Of a stretch of 64,000 nt of DNA, positions 27,459 to 34,686 are shown one piece after another (positions within the stretch are counted from its first letter, which is position 1; the number at the start of each line of letters is the position of its first letter). The position numbers and the translations under genes were made by a program. The notes beneath the pieces are model-generated. The model had not been told where the DNA came from and searched no databases. It saw only the letters and a list, made by a program, of their open reading frames with translations. Origin of the DNA: Planctomycetota bacterium (GTDB lineage: Bacteria > Planctomycetota > Planctomycetia > Pirellulales > Pirellulaceae); contig VGZC01000001.1 in NCBI GenBank assembly GCA_016872725.1, forward strand, positions 1 through 64,000, written 5' to 3'.

Positions 27459-28645
27459 TGCGGATCGGCTCCCTCAAAGAAGCCTTGTTTCCAGAGATAA
27501 CCCATTTGATCCCCGTGGGTCATATACGCCGCGATTTGCTCATCGTCCTTGGCTCGTCGCACTTGTGAATAACCTCGGTGCTTCACAAGCCAAAGAACTT
27601 CGTCAAGTTCGCACGCGTTTAGGAAATCCGGCGAATGTGTTGAAACGAATACTTGCCCGCCGCGATTGGCATAGAGCCGGAACTCCTCCGCCAACTCAAC
27701 CATCAGTCTGGGATACAATTGGTTCTCTGGTTCCTCGACACATAACAACGGATGCGGTGCGGGGTCATGAAGCAGCACGAGGTAGGCAAACATCTTGATC
27801 GTACCGTCTGAAACATATCGGTCCAGGAATGGAGTCCTAAAGGACCCGTCTTGGAACCGCAGCGTCAAGTAGCCATCATCCATCAACCGAGGTTCGATTC
27901 CCCGGATGCCCGGCACACGCCGCACCATCGTGGATAGAATGTTGTCGAAAATAGGTCGGTGTTGTTCGTACAAATACTGGGCAACACGCGGAAGATTGTC
28001 GCCTGTCTCCGAAAGATGCTCGGACGGACCGGCGGCTTCCTTGCGTCCACGAGCGGCCTCGATATGAAAATCCGATACATGCCATGATTCGATCAGCCTG
28101 CGGAAAGCATTGGCGGCCTTGAAGCGTTCGAACTGCCCAAGTCCCTTGATTGCCAGGATGTCCGGCGCGTCGAGTCTTTGAATCTCGCGAGCGAGCGATT
28201 CATCCGGCTTGTTGAAGTCCTCTTCGTTGGTAATCGCATAGCCGTTTCCCCGCTCGAAATCGAGGAAGTGGTACGGTTTACCGTGACGTCCGCGCTTATA
28301 GCGGAGGATCTCCCGTTTGACAAAGGGGACGTCCTTCTTCGCGCCGATCTCCAGGGAGTAGGTGACGAGGCGATCCACGCCCACTATTTCCATCCGATAC
28401 TGGAGTTCGATGAGGATGGAGTCTTCTTTGGAGTCGCGACTGATGACCTCCTGAAAACGGCCTCGAGCGTCGAGAGCCTGGCGCACATTTCCTTTGAGGC
28501 AATCGTGAAGGAACCCGAACACATCGAAGAGGGTCGTCTTTCCGGAACCGTTCGCCCCGACAACGACACAGAAGTTGGGGAGTTCTCGAAGGTGCGAATT
28601 TCGAAATGTCTTGAAGTTCCTGAGACGTATCGACTCGATGTTCAT
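27455..28645 (-). CDS. AAA family ATPase, SMC/OLD-like, of a two-gene defence-type module
   Basis: A 396-residue ATPase of the AAA_15/AAA_21 (OLD, RloA-like) class. Walker A GANGSGKTT at residues 30-38, a helical insertion at about 140-240, ABC-like signature YVSDGTIKMFAYLVLL at 278-292, Walker B LLCVEEPENQLYPRL at 300-314, and H-loop VFVSTHSPDFLNA at 332-344. Such ATPases sense phage or DNA-end signals and control a nuclease partner. GGGAG lies before the ATG at 28645. It forms a coupled pair with DUF4276. Third codon positions are visibly more AT-rich than in flanking genes, suggesting transfer. Confidence 0.9.
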   Translation of the reverse strand: MNIESIRLRNFKTFRNSHLRELPNFCVVVGANGSGKTTLFDVFGFLHDCLKGNVRQALDARGRFQEVISRDSKEDSILIELQYRMEIVGVDRLVTYSLEIGAKKDVPFVKREILRYKRGRHGKPYHFLDFERGNGYAITNEEDFNKPDESLAREIQRLDAPDILAIKGLGQFERFKAANAFRRLIESWHVSDFHIEAARGRKEAAGPSEHLSETGDNLPRVAQYLYEQHRPIFDNILSTMVRRVPGIRGIEPRLMDDGYLTLRFQDGSFRTPFLDRYVSDGTIKMFAYLVLLHDPAPHPLLCVEEPENQLYPRLMVELAEEFRLYANRGGQVFVSTHSPDFLNACELDEVLWLVKHRGYSQVRRAKDDEQIAAYMTHGDQMGYLWKQGFFEGADPQ

Positions 28646-29151
28646 GGCCTTCTCCCTCTCGCCGTCTCGATGTCGTCGGCTCTTGCGTCATGCCGTCGCG
28701 TCAGATGGCTCAATCCCCATACCTTGGCGGACATGCAGACGCGCGCCGCGAGTTCGACCGGATCCTTGGTCGCGGTCGGCCGGATTCCGCATCGCGGAGA
28801 GCGACAGGAATCGCCGAATCGCATTGTAACCAAGTTTGACTCGCTCGTTCGGACGGAACCCGATGACCTGTCGGGCCTGGTCGGCGCGGGTCATTGGGTC
28901 TTGGGGGATGGGGGATGGGGGACGGACCGCATGCCCAACGAGGTCGGCTACGCCGCGTGCGCGAGGAGGCCGCAAGGCAGGGGAGAAAACCTGAGCCGAG
29001 GAACGCAAAACGGTCGAAGATGGGAGGAAGCACGGCGCGGGGGCGGCTCGCCGTGCCGGACACCCGTCCGTCGCTTTACCCGCACGCCGTTTTCTGGCAC
29101 GATGACCGTCGGCCACCGCCGACCGGCTCGCCCCGATCCCGAGAACCCTCC
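28646..29151. other. 506-base divergent intergenic region
   Basis: It separates the minus-strand ATPase module from the plus-strand genes at 29152 and must hold both promoters. A G-rich direct repeat (gggggatgggggatggggga, about 28902-28921) is the only notable feature. Frames here have no recognisable domain. Confidence 0.5.
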
Positions 29152-29406
29152 ATGAACAATCCGACGCGCCATCAGCAGAAAATCATCCGGAATTTCTACC
29201 AGAACCGCGAATCGATCGCCGTGCAGCGGGTGCAGGAACTGATCACCGAGCTGTACTTGTCGGCGGGCAAACAGCGTCAAAAACACTGGAAGAACATCGC
29301 GACCCACCTCGAGGCGCTCGGCGTTCGGCCCGACCGGATCGAGCACCTCGTCACGTCGGACAAACCCGAACTGGTCGCCAACCTGTTGCCGAAACTCATG
29401 AAGTAG
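29152..29406 (+). CDS. Small conserved planctomycete-type protein
   Basis: An 84-residue, mostly helical, basic protein: NPTRHQQKIIRNFYQNRE, AVQRVQELITELYLSAGKQRQKHWKNI, THLEALGVRPDRIEHLV. I believe related short proteins occur widely in planctomycetes, but no function is known to me. It ends 3 bases before the iron-type alcohol dehydrogenase, so they share a transcript. No strong ribosome site is seen before the ATG. Confidence 0.7.
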   Translation: MNNPTRHQQKIIRNFYQNRESIAVQRVQELITELYLSAGKQRQKHWKNIATHLEALGVRPDRIEHLVTSDKPELVANLLPKLMK

Positions 29407-29409
29407 GTC

Positions 29410-30612
29410 ATGAACGCCTGGGATTTCCACTGCGCGGGCCAACTGACGGTCGGTCGCGGCGCGATCGGTCGGTCGGGGGCGATGGCCGCTCGCCGCGGCT
29501 GGCGGCGCGTGTGGATCGCGACCGACCGCCCGTTGATCGAGGCCGGATTGGTCGACCGGGTCGCCGGGCCGCTGCGGGAGGCCGGGATCGCGATCGAGGT
29601 TTACGGCGAGGGGATGCCGGAACCGTCGATCGAACGGGCTCAAGAGGCCGCGTCGGCGGCCCGCCGATTCACGCCCGACGCGGTGCTCGGATTGGGCGGC
29701 GGCAGCAACATGGATCTGGCGAAGATTGTTTCGGTCCTGCTCGCGCACCCAGGCGGGCCGCGCGACTATCTTGGATTCGACCGCGTGCCCGGCCCGGTCG
29801 GCCCTCTCATTTGCGTTCCGACGACGGCGGGGACGGGAAGCGAGGTCTCGCATTCGGCCGTCCTGACCGACACGTCGGACCGGATGAAGGTCAGCACGCT
29901 CAGCCCGCTCCTGCGCCCCACGCTCGCGATCGTCGATCCGGCGATGACCGACGGCTGCCCTCGGCGCGTGACGGCGGACAGCGGGATCGACGCGCTCGTG
30001 CACGCGATCGAGGCCTACACGGCGACGCGCGCGGAGGACCTCGCGCTCGAACCGGGCGAGGCGATCGGATACTCGGGCGGTACGCCGCTCACCGACCCGA
30101 TCGCCGAACGGGCGATCGAGTTGGTGGGGAGGCATCTGGCGCGGGCGGTTGGGGAGCCGAACGATCGGGAAGCCCGCGACGGCATGGCGCTCGCCGCGAC
30201 ACTCGCCGGAATCGCCTTCTCGAACGCCGGCGTCGCGCTCGTCCACGCGCTCGAATACCCGATCGGCGGCGCGTTCCATTGTTCGCACGGAGCGGGCAAC
30301 GGCCTCTTGCTGCCCCATGTCATGCGGTTCAATCTGTCGGTCCGCGCGGATCGGATGGCGCGGATCGCCGCCTTGCTGGGAGTGCCCGTCGACGGCCTTC
30401 GCGTCGAGGAGGCGGCCGAGCGGGCCATCGAGGCGGTCGAGGGACTGGGAGCGGCGATCGGCATCCCCGCGCGGCTCCGCGAATTCGGTGTTCCCCGCGC
30501 GGCGCTCCCCGAAATGGCTCGCAAGGCGTTCGCCATTCGCCGCCTGCGGCTCACCAACCCGCGCGCCTGCGAGGAATCCGACCTGTTGGCCATCCTGGAG
30601 GCCGCGCACTGA
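29410..30612 (+). CDS. Iron-containing alcohol dehydrogenase
   Basis: A 400-residue group III dehydrogenase that reduces aldehydes or ketones with NAD(P)H. Dinucleotide site LGLGGGSNMDLAK; CVPTTAGTGSEVSHSAV; metal ligands Asp in DSGIDALVHAIEAY and the histidines in NAGVALVHALEYPIGGAF and CSHGAGNGLLLPHVMRFN. Substrate unknown. Upstream is the 84-residue protein, downstream dihydroorotase. Confidence 0.92.
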   Translation: MNAWDFHCAGQLTVGRGAIGRSGAMAARRGWRRVWIATDRPLIEAGLVDRVAGPLREAGIAIEVYGEGMPEPSIERAQEAASAARRFTPDAVLGLGGGSNMDLAKIVSVLLAHPGGPRDYLGFDRVPGPVGPLICVPTTAGTGSEVSHSAVLTDTSDRMKVSTLSPLLRPTLAIVDPAMTDGCPRRVTADSGIDALVHAIEAYTATRAEDLALEPGEAIGYSGGTPLTDPIAERAIELVGRHLARAVGEPNDREARDGMALAATLAGIAFSNAGVALVHALEYPIGGAFHCSHGAGNGLLLPHVMRFNLSVRADRMARIAALLGVPVDGLRVEEAAERAIEAVEGLGAAIGIPARLREFGVPRAALPEMARKAFAIRRLRLTNPRACEESDLLAILEAAH

Positions 30613-30651
30613 CGGCCCGATCGTTACGCGATCCATCGGAGACGGCGTTCG

Positions 30652-31977
30652 TTGAAGACATTGATCCGAAACGCGACGGTGGTCTTGCCCGGCGGATGCG
30701 AGCGGGTCCACGTGCTCGTCGAGGGGTCGACGATCGCGGCGATCGACGCGGCCGATCACGCGCGGGCCGACACGATCGTCGATGCGAGCGGATTGCACCT
30801 GCTTCCCGGCGTGATCGACGACCAAGTCCATTTCCGGGAACCCGGCCTGACGCATAAGGAGGACCTGCGCCACGCATCGCGGGCCTGCGCGAAAGGGGGT
30901 GTCACGTCGTTCCTCGACATGCCCAACACCAAACCGACTGCGACGAACCGGGCCGCGCTCGAAGACAAGCGAAACCGGGCGGCCGCGTCGAGCCTGGTCA
31001 ATTTCGGATTCTTTATCGGGGCGACGCCCGACAATCTGGAGGAACTTCAAGAGGCCGAGCGCGCTCCGGGGATCAAGGTGTTCCTGGGTTCGAGCACGGG
31101 GGAGCTGTTGGTCGACGACGCACAGGCCTTGGAACGGATTTTCGCCGAAACGACCTTACCGATCGCCGCGCATTGCGAGGATGAGGCGACGATCCGCGAG
31201 AATGCGTCGAGCTGGACCGGGCCGCTCGACGTCGCCGACCACTCGCGGATCCGCGACGCGCGGGCCGCATGGATCGCGACGCGGCGCGCGACCGACCTCG
31301 CGCGAAAACACGGACACCGCCTGCACGTCCTTCATCTGTCGACCGCCGCCGAACTCGACCTGCTCGCCGATCACCGCGGGAGGATCACCGCCGAGGTCTG
31401 TCCGCACCATCTGTTCTTCCATACGGGCGACTACGCGCGGCTCGGTTCGCTCGTGCAGATGAATCCGTCGTTGAAGACGGCCGAGGACAACGAGGGGCTG
31501 TGGAAGGGCCTGCTGGAAGGTACGATTCAGGTGGTCGCGACCGACCATGCGCCGCATACGCTCGAAGAGAAAGCGAGGCCCTATCCGCAATCCCCTTCGG
31601 GGCTCCCCGCCGTCGAGAATTCGCTCGCCCTGTTCCTCGATCAGGTGAATCGCGGTCGGTGCGCGATCGAACAGGTGGTTCGGTGGATGTGCGACGCGCC
31701 GGCCCGCGTTTGGGATATGGTGGGAAAGGGCCGGATCGAGGTCGGCTACGACGCCGATCTCGTACTCGTCGACCTGGCCCGGAGCGATACGATCGTGAAC
31801 GACCGGCAGGAAACCAAATGCCGGTGGAGTCCATGGCACGGAACCACGCTGCGGGGCTGGCCTGTTCGGACGTGGGTGCTCGGCCGCGAAGTATTTCGGG
31901 ATGGGCGATTCGACGAATCCGTTCGCGGCGGCGAGATTCGGTTCGACCACGCGCGCGGCGGTTACTGGGCCGGATGA
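30652..31977 (+). CDS. pyrC: Dihydroorotase
   Basis: A 441-residue amidohydrolase closing or opening dihydroorotate in pyrimidine synthesis. Metal motif [30 protein letters not shown]; the bridging lysine in [15 protein letters not shown]; metal histidines in IAAHCEDE and [14 protein letters not shown]; catalytic aspartate in [13 protein letters not shown]. This matches the long bacterial class I form, though other dihydroorotase-like hydrolases share it. The start is TTG at 30652 with GGAG at 30638-30641. Confidence 0.9.
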   Translation: MKTLIRNATVVLPGGCERVHVLVEGSTIAAIDAADHARADTIVDASGLHLLPGVIDDQVHFREPGLTHKEDLRHASRACAKGGVTSFLDMPNTKPTATNRAALEDKRNRAAASSLVNFGFFIGATPDNLEELQEAERAPGIKVFLGSSTGELLVDDAQALERIFAETTLPIAAHCEDEATIRENASSWTGPLDVADHSRIRDARAAWIATRRATDLARKHGHRLHVLHLSTAAELDLLADHRGRITAEVCPHHLFFHTGDYARLGSLVQMNPSLKTAEDNEGLWKGLLEGTIQVVATDHAPHTLEEKARPYPQSPSGLPAVENSLALFLDQVNRGRCAIEQVVRWMCDAPARVWDMVGKGRIEVGYDADLVLVDLARSDTIVNDRQETKCRWSPWHGTTLRGWPVRTWVLGREVFRDGRFDESVRGGEIRFDHARGGYWAG

Positions 31978-32038
31978 GCGGCGAAAGCGAGAAGAAAGAT
32001 GCAAGAACCCAAGAGCGTTTCGGAGAGCCGTTCCATGA

Positions 32039-32197
32039 CGCGGCGAGCTCGACGACACGCAGGAATCGAATTACCCGGCCATCATGCGGGCCATCGTCGA
32101 GACGGGACACGACGGGTATGTGGCGCAGGAGTTCATCCCGACGTGGTCCGATCCGATCGGCGCGTTGCGGCATGCGGCCATGGTCTGCGACGTGTGA
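32039..32197 (+). pseudogene. 3' remnant of a hydroxypyruvate isomerase-type gene
   Basis: This frame gives [32 protein letters not shown] and [20 protein letters not shown], then TGA. It is the conserved C-terminal end of hydroxypyruvate isomerase / AP-endonuclease-family TIM barrels, including the catalytic-glutamate strand. An in-frame stop directly precedes it, and the other ~200 residues are absent. Only the last 52 codons survive. Confidence 0.75.
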
Positions 32198-32219
32198 GGC
32201 CCCCGGAATCCGGGGGGCC
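32198..32219 (+). terminator. GC-rich stem-loop after the isomerase remnant
   Basis: GGCCCCCGG AATC CGGGGGGCC-type hairpin directly after the TGA of the remnant. The T-run is missing, but its place suggests it once ended that transcript and may now shield the gene at 32337. Confidence 0.55.
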
Positions 32220-32241
32220 TGTCCCGCCCGGTAGCCGATGC

Positions 32242-32247
32242 TATAAT
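32242..32247 (+). promoter_or_regulatory. Consensus -10 box TATAAT
   Basis: A perfect TATAAT, 90 bases upstream of the lipoprotein gene at 32337. The -35 position is poor (CTGTCC). It is probably the sigma-70-type promoter of that gene, giving a long leader. Confidence 0.45.
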
Positions 32248-32336
32248 GTGGCCCACGGGAACGCCCGCGCGGCGCGTTCCGCCGGGACCGGCGATCGCCG
32301 CCCCGGATTCCGCTATTCGAAAAAGGAGCGACTCGC

Positions 32337-32702
32337 ATGCGCCGATTTGCCGCTGTGTTGGCAATCGTCCTCGTCACGATGGTCGGGTGCGACAAGAAGA
32401 AGTCGGAACCGGCCGCCCCGAAGTCCGGAACCGAAACCAAGTCGTCATCGACCCTGTCGCCGGATGCGGCGTCCGAGCTGACGATGGTCAAACTCAAGCT
32501 GCCCGCCATGACTTGAGAGGGCTGTGTCGCTTCCGTGCGAAGCGCGCTCGAAAAGGTGCCCGAAATCACCGATATTCAGACCGATCTGGGCACCCAGATC
32601 TGCTCGTTCAAACTCGCCGATGCGAAATTCGAAATCAAGGGCAAATTGACCGAGCTGGCTGGAAACAACGAACATTTCGCGGGCTGGAGCATGATCGACT
32701 AA
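32337..32702 (+). CDS. Heavy-metal-associated lipoprotein with in-frame TGA (candidate selenoprotein)
   Basis: A 121-codon gene that keeps an intact frame on both sides of one TGA at 32514-32516 (codon 60). Residues 1-18 are a lipoprotein signal (VLVTMVG-Cys18), followed by a charged Ser/Lys linker to about 47. Then comes an HMA (MerP/CopZ-like) domain: TMVKLKLPAMT-TGA-EGCVASVRSALEKVPEI. HMA domains carry MxCxxC here; the TGA replaces the first cysteine, giving UxxC if read as selenocysteine. A stem-loop lies 3' of the TGA (32517-32549). AAAAGGAG precedes the ATG and a terminator follows at 32739. The alternative is a TGC-to-TGA mutation making a pseudogene. Confidence 0.7.
32517..32549 (+). 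promoter_or_regulatory. Candidate bacterial SECIS hairpin
   Basis: Directly after the in-frame TGA. CGCTTC (32528-32533) pairs exactly with GAAGCG (32539-32544) around the loop CGTGC, and GAG (32517-32519) can pair with CTC (32547-32549) below an internal loop. The loop begins 17 bases after the TGA and has G at its second position, as expected of bacterial SECIS elements. The structure is drawn by eye. Confidence 0.5.
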
Positions 32703-32738
32703 CGATCGATCCCGACCCAATCCGGTCCATCGATTCGA

Positions 32739-32769
32739 CCCGGGCTTCTCGTGAGGCCCGGGTTTTTTT
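32739..32769 (+). terminator. Intrinsic terminator
   Basis: CCCGGGC (32739-32745) and GCCCGGG (32756-32762) form a stem around a 10-base loop, followed by seven T. It lies 37 bases after the TAA of the HMA lipoprotein and supports that stop, not the internal TGA, as the true gene end. Confidence 0.93.
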
Positions 32770-32898
32770 GTTCCGCAGGTGGTTCGCGGAGCGAACCACG
32801 ACCTTTCGACCCATCCTCCATCCCGATCCGTTGCGCGCGTTGAGTCGCGCGAGGCGAACGAGCAGTTCCTCGAGATTGCGATAATACGCGTCTTCGGC

Positions 32899-33054
32899 CA
32901 TTCCGCAACCATCCGCTTCGCGGCGCTTGGCTCCATCATCGCCCCCTCTCCATTCGAGCACGAGCACGAGCACGAAGGCCTCCCTCGAGATTATCGCCGA
33001 ACGCGGCCATCGGGCGCCGGGCCTTCCTGACGGCGCCGTGGAATGGACAGCTAC
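32899..33054. repeat. Dispersed repeat, copy 2 (short hexamer tract)
   Basis: A 156-base near-copy of 1086-1317 in the same orientation, with only three GAGCAC units (32956-32973) and a shorter C-run. On the minus strand it again carries GATAAT (complement of 32990-32995), GGAGAGGGG and ATGATG, followed outside the repeat by unrelated sequence opening MAEDAYYRNLEELLVRLARL. The rest of 32770-33437 holds duplicated fragments and no intact gene. Confidence 0.85.
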
Positions 33055-33219
33055 CATGTGGATGGTGCGCGCACTCTTCTGTCGAATCGGATCGAGGCGC
33101 GGATGCAGGGTCTCGGCCGTTCGCCATGATCGATGGTCGGTTTGGGCGGAAGAGGGAATACGAGACCGCCAAACGACACGGCTCGATTGTACGCCGACCG
33201 CGCCCCCATGCCGAATCCG

Positions 33220-33304
33220 CGATCGGAAACGTCCAGATGCCGGCCGAACCGCCGCAGGAAAGGCGCACGCCGATTCCGAGCCATTCGTCGAGCAGGCCGA
33301 GCGT
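33220..33304. repeat. 85-bp duplicated fragment of the GH57 gene
   Basis: Identical to 34866-34950 at 84 of 85 positions (one C/T difference) and in the same orientation. In the GH57 frame it encodes LLDEWLGIDVRLSCGG-SAGIWTFPI. The two copies bracket the Fic gene, so the fragment marks a duplication or insertion event. It is too short to be functional protein. Confidence 0.93.
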
Positions 33305-33346
33305 TCGATCGCTTCACGGCCGGTGACGGAGGGCGTGTCGGCGTGT

Positions 33347-33404
33347 CTTAACTAGTAAAGCGGTCTTGACTAGTTGCGACTTTTTGGCAAGACTTCCTTA
33401 CTAG
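33347..33404 (+). promoter_or_regulatory. Triple ACTAG operator-like region before the Fic gene
   Basis: ACTAGT occurs at 33351-33356 and 33369-33374, and ACTAG at 33400-33404, with flanks suggesting a shared CTTNACTAGTT half. The region is also AT-rich for this genome. It lies 34-87 bases upstream of the Fic start, whose product has a C-terminal winged helix, so autoregulation is plausible. Confidence 0.5.
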
Positions 33405-33437
33405 CCGAATCGCCCGGTAAAGGAGGCTTGACGAGCG

Positions 33438-34595
33438 ATGCCGCGCCGAACGGGCCGATACGAAACGACGACAACCGACGGCGAGCGGGTTCGGGCATTC
33501 GTACCTGATCCCCTTCCGCCCGGCGCTCCACCGCTCGAATTGGACGGCGAACAGCGGGAATTGCTGGCCGGAGCGATGTCCGCTTTGAGTCGCCTGGAAG
33601 TGTCCGGTGTGCTTGTACCCAGCATCGACTGGTTTCTCTACGGTTTCGTGCGTAAGGAAGCGGTCCTCTCCTCGCAGATCGAGGGAACAAGGGCGACGCT
33701 GCGCGACGTGTTGACGTTCGAGGCCACCAACAAGTCCGATCGCCGGGAGGAGGTCGAAGATATCTGCAACTACGTCGACGCCCTGACGTACGCGCGCCGC
33801 GAAATACGTCGCCCCAAGGGACTGCCCCTGAGCACCCGGCTTCTCTGCCAGGCTCACAAGCGGTTGATGCGCGGCGCACGCGGCGCGGAGAAGCAACCGG
33901 GCGAATTGCGACGGTCGCGGAATTGGATTGGCGGCACTCGACCGGGCAACGCGCATTACGTGCCGCCTCCGCCCGACGACGTTCCCCAAGCGATGTCGGA
34001 ACTCGAAAGGTGGATTCACGCCGCTGACCCTTTGCCGCCGCTGATACGCGCCGGGCTCGCGCACGTGCAGTTCGAAACCATCCACCCCTTTCTGGACGGC
34101 AATGGGCGAATTGGTCGCTTGTTGATCATGTTGCTCGTCGAACACTGGGGGCTGCTGACGTCGCCTCTGCTCTATCTGAGCTTGGCGTTCAAACGACAAC
34201 GGGATGAGTACTACGCGCGCTTGACCGCCGTTCGCCGCGAAGGTGATTGGGAGGGCTGGACGTCGTACTTTCTCACCTGCGTCCGCGAGGCGGCCGATGA
34301 GGGTGTCCAGACCTCCCAGCGGCTCTTCGCGCTGCTGAACAAAGACCGACAGACATTGCCCCGGCGCCGAGGAACGACCATCCCGGCGATTCGCTTGCTG
34401 GATCAATTGCCGAAACAGCCGATCATCACGCTACCACGGGCGATGGAGACGTTGGAGACGACGAAACCAACTGCGTCCAAGGCTATTGAAGTATTGTGTG
34501 CGGCGGGAATTCTGCGGGAGATCACCGGCAAGCAGCGTGACCGGGTGTATGCGTATCGTGAATACATCAACCTGTTAACTGAAGACACCGAGTGA
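33438..34595 (+). CDS. Fic family protein with winged-helix C-terminus
   Basis: A 385-residue AMP-transferase-type protein. N-terminal Fic_N domain with the inhibitory motif SSQIEGT at 78-84, which blocks ATP binding until relieved (class II Fic). Core motif HPFLDGNGRIGR at 216-227 with catalytic His216 intact. The flap precedes it (GNAHYVPPPPDDVP). From about 300 a winged-helix domain (ITLPRAMETLETTKPTASKAIEVLCAAGIL) is likely to bind DNA. AAAGGAGG lies 11 bases before the ATG. It sits between two copies of a GH57 gene fragment and is probably acquired. Confidence 0.92.
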   Translation: MPRRTGRYETTTTDGERVRAFVPDPLPPGAPPLELDGEQRELLAGAMSALSRLEVSGVLVPSIDWFLYGFVRKEAVLSSQIEGTRATLRDVLTFEATNKSDRREEVEDICNYVDALTYARREIRRPKGLPLSTRLLCQAHKRLMRGARGAEKQPGELRRSRNWIGGTRPGNAHYVPPPPDDVPQAMSELERWIHAADPLPPLIRAGLAHVQFETIHPFLDGNGRIGRLLIMLLVEHWGLLTSPLLYLSLAFKRQRDEYYARLTAVRREGDWEGWTSYFLTCVREAADEGVQTSQRLFALLNKDRQTLPRRRGTTIPAIRLLDQLPKQPIITLPRAMETLETTKPTASKAIEVLCAAGILREITGKQRDRVYAYREYINLLTEDTE

Positions 34596-34686
34596 CGCTT
34601 GGTTCATGCTGCGTTCATCTGGCTTCGGGTTTCACGAGGGACACCAGCTCGGGTTGCCGGTGAACGGTGGACCCTTGTTCCCCCAT

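Noticed and set aside
27455-28645. tRNA-like string ggttcgattcccc around 27891
   Set aside because: It lies inside the ATPase coding frame and no acceptor or anticodon stem can be paired around it.
31999-32481. 160-codon plus-strand frame after dihydroorotase
   Set aside because: It is out of frame with the isomerase remnant and the lipoprotein, both of which have recognisable sequence.
32445-32939. Minus-strand frame over the HMA lipoprotein opening MMEPSAAKRMVAEW
   Set aside because: It runs from the dispersed repeat antisense through a real gene and terminator; no domain is recognisable.
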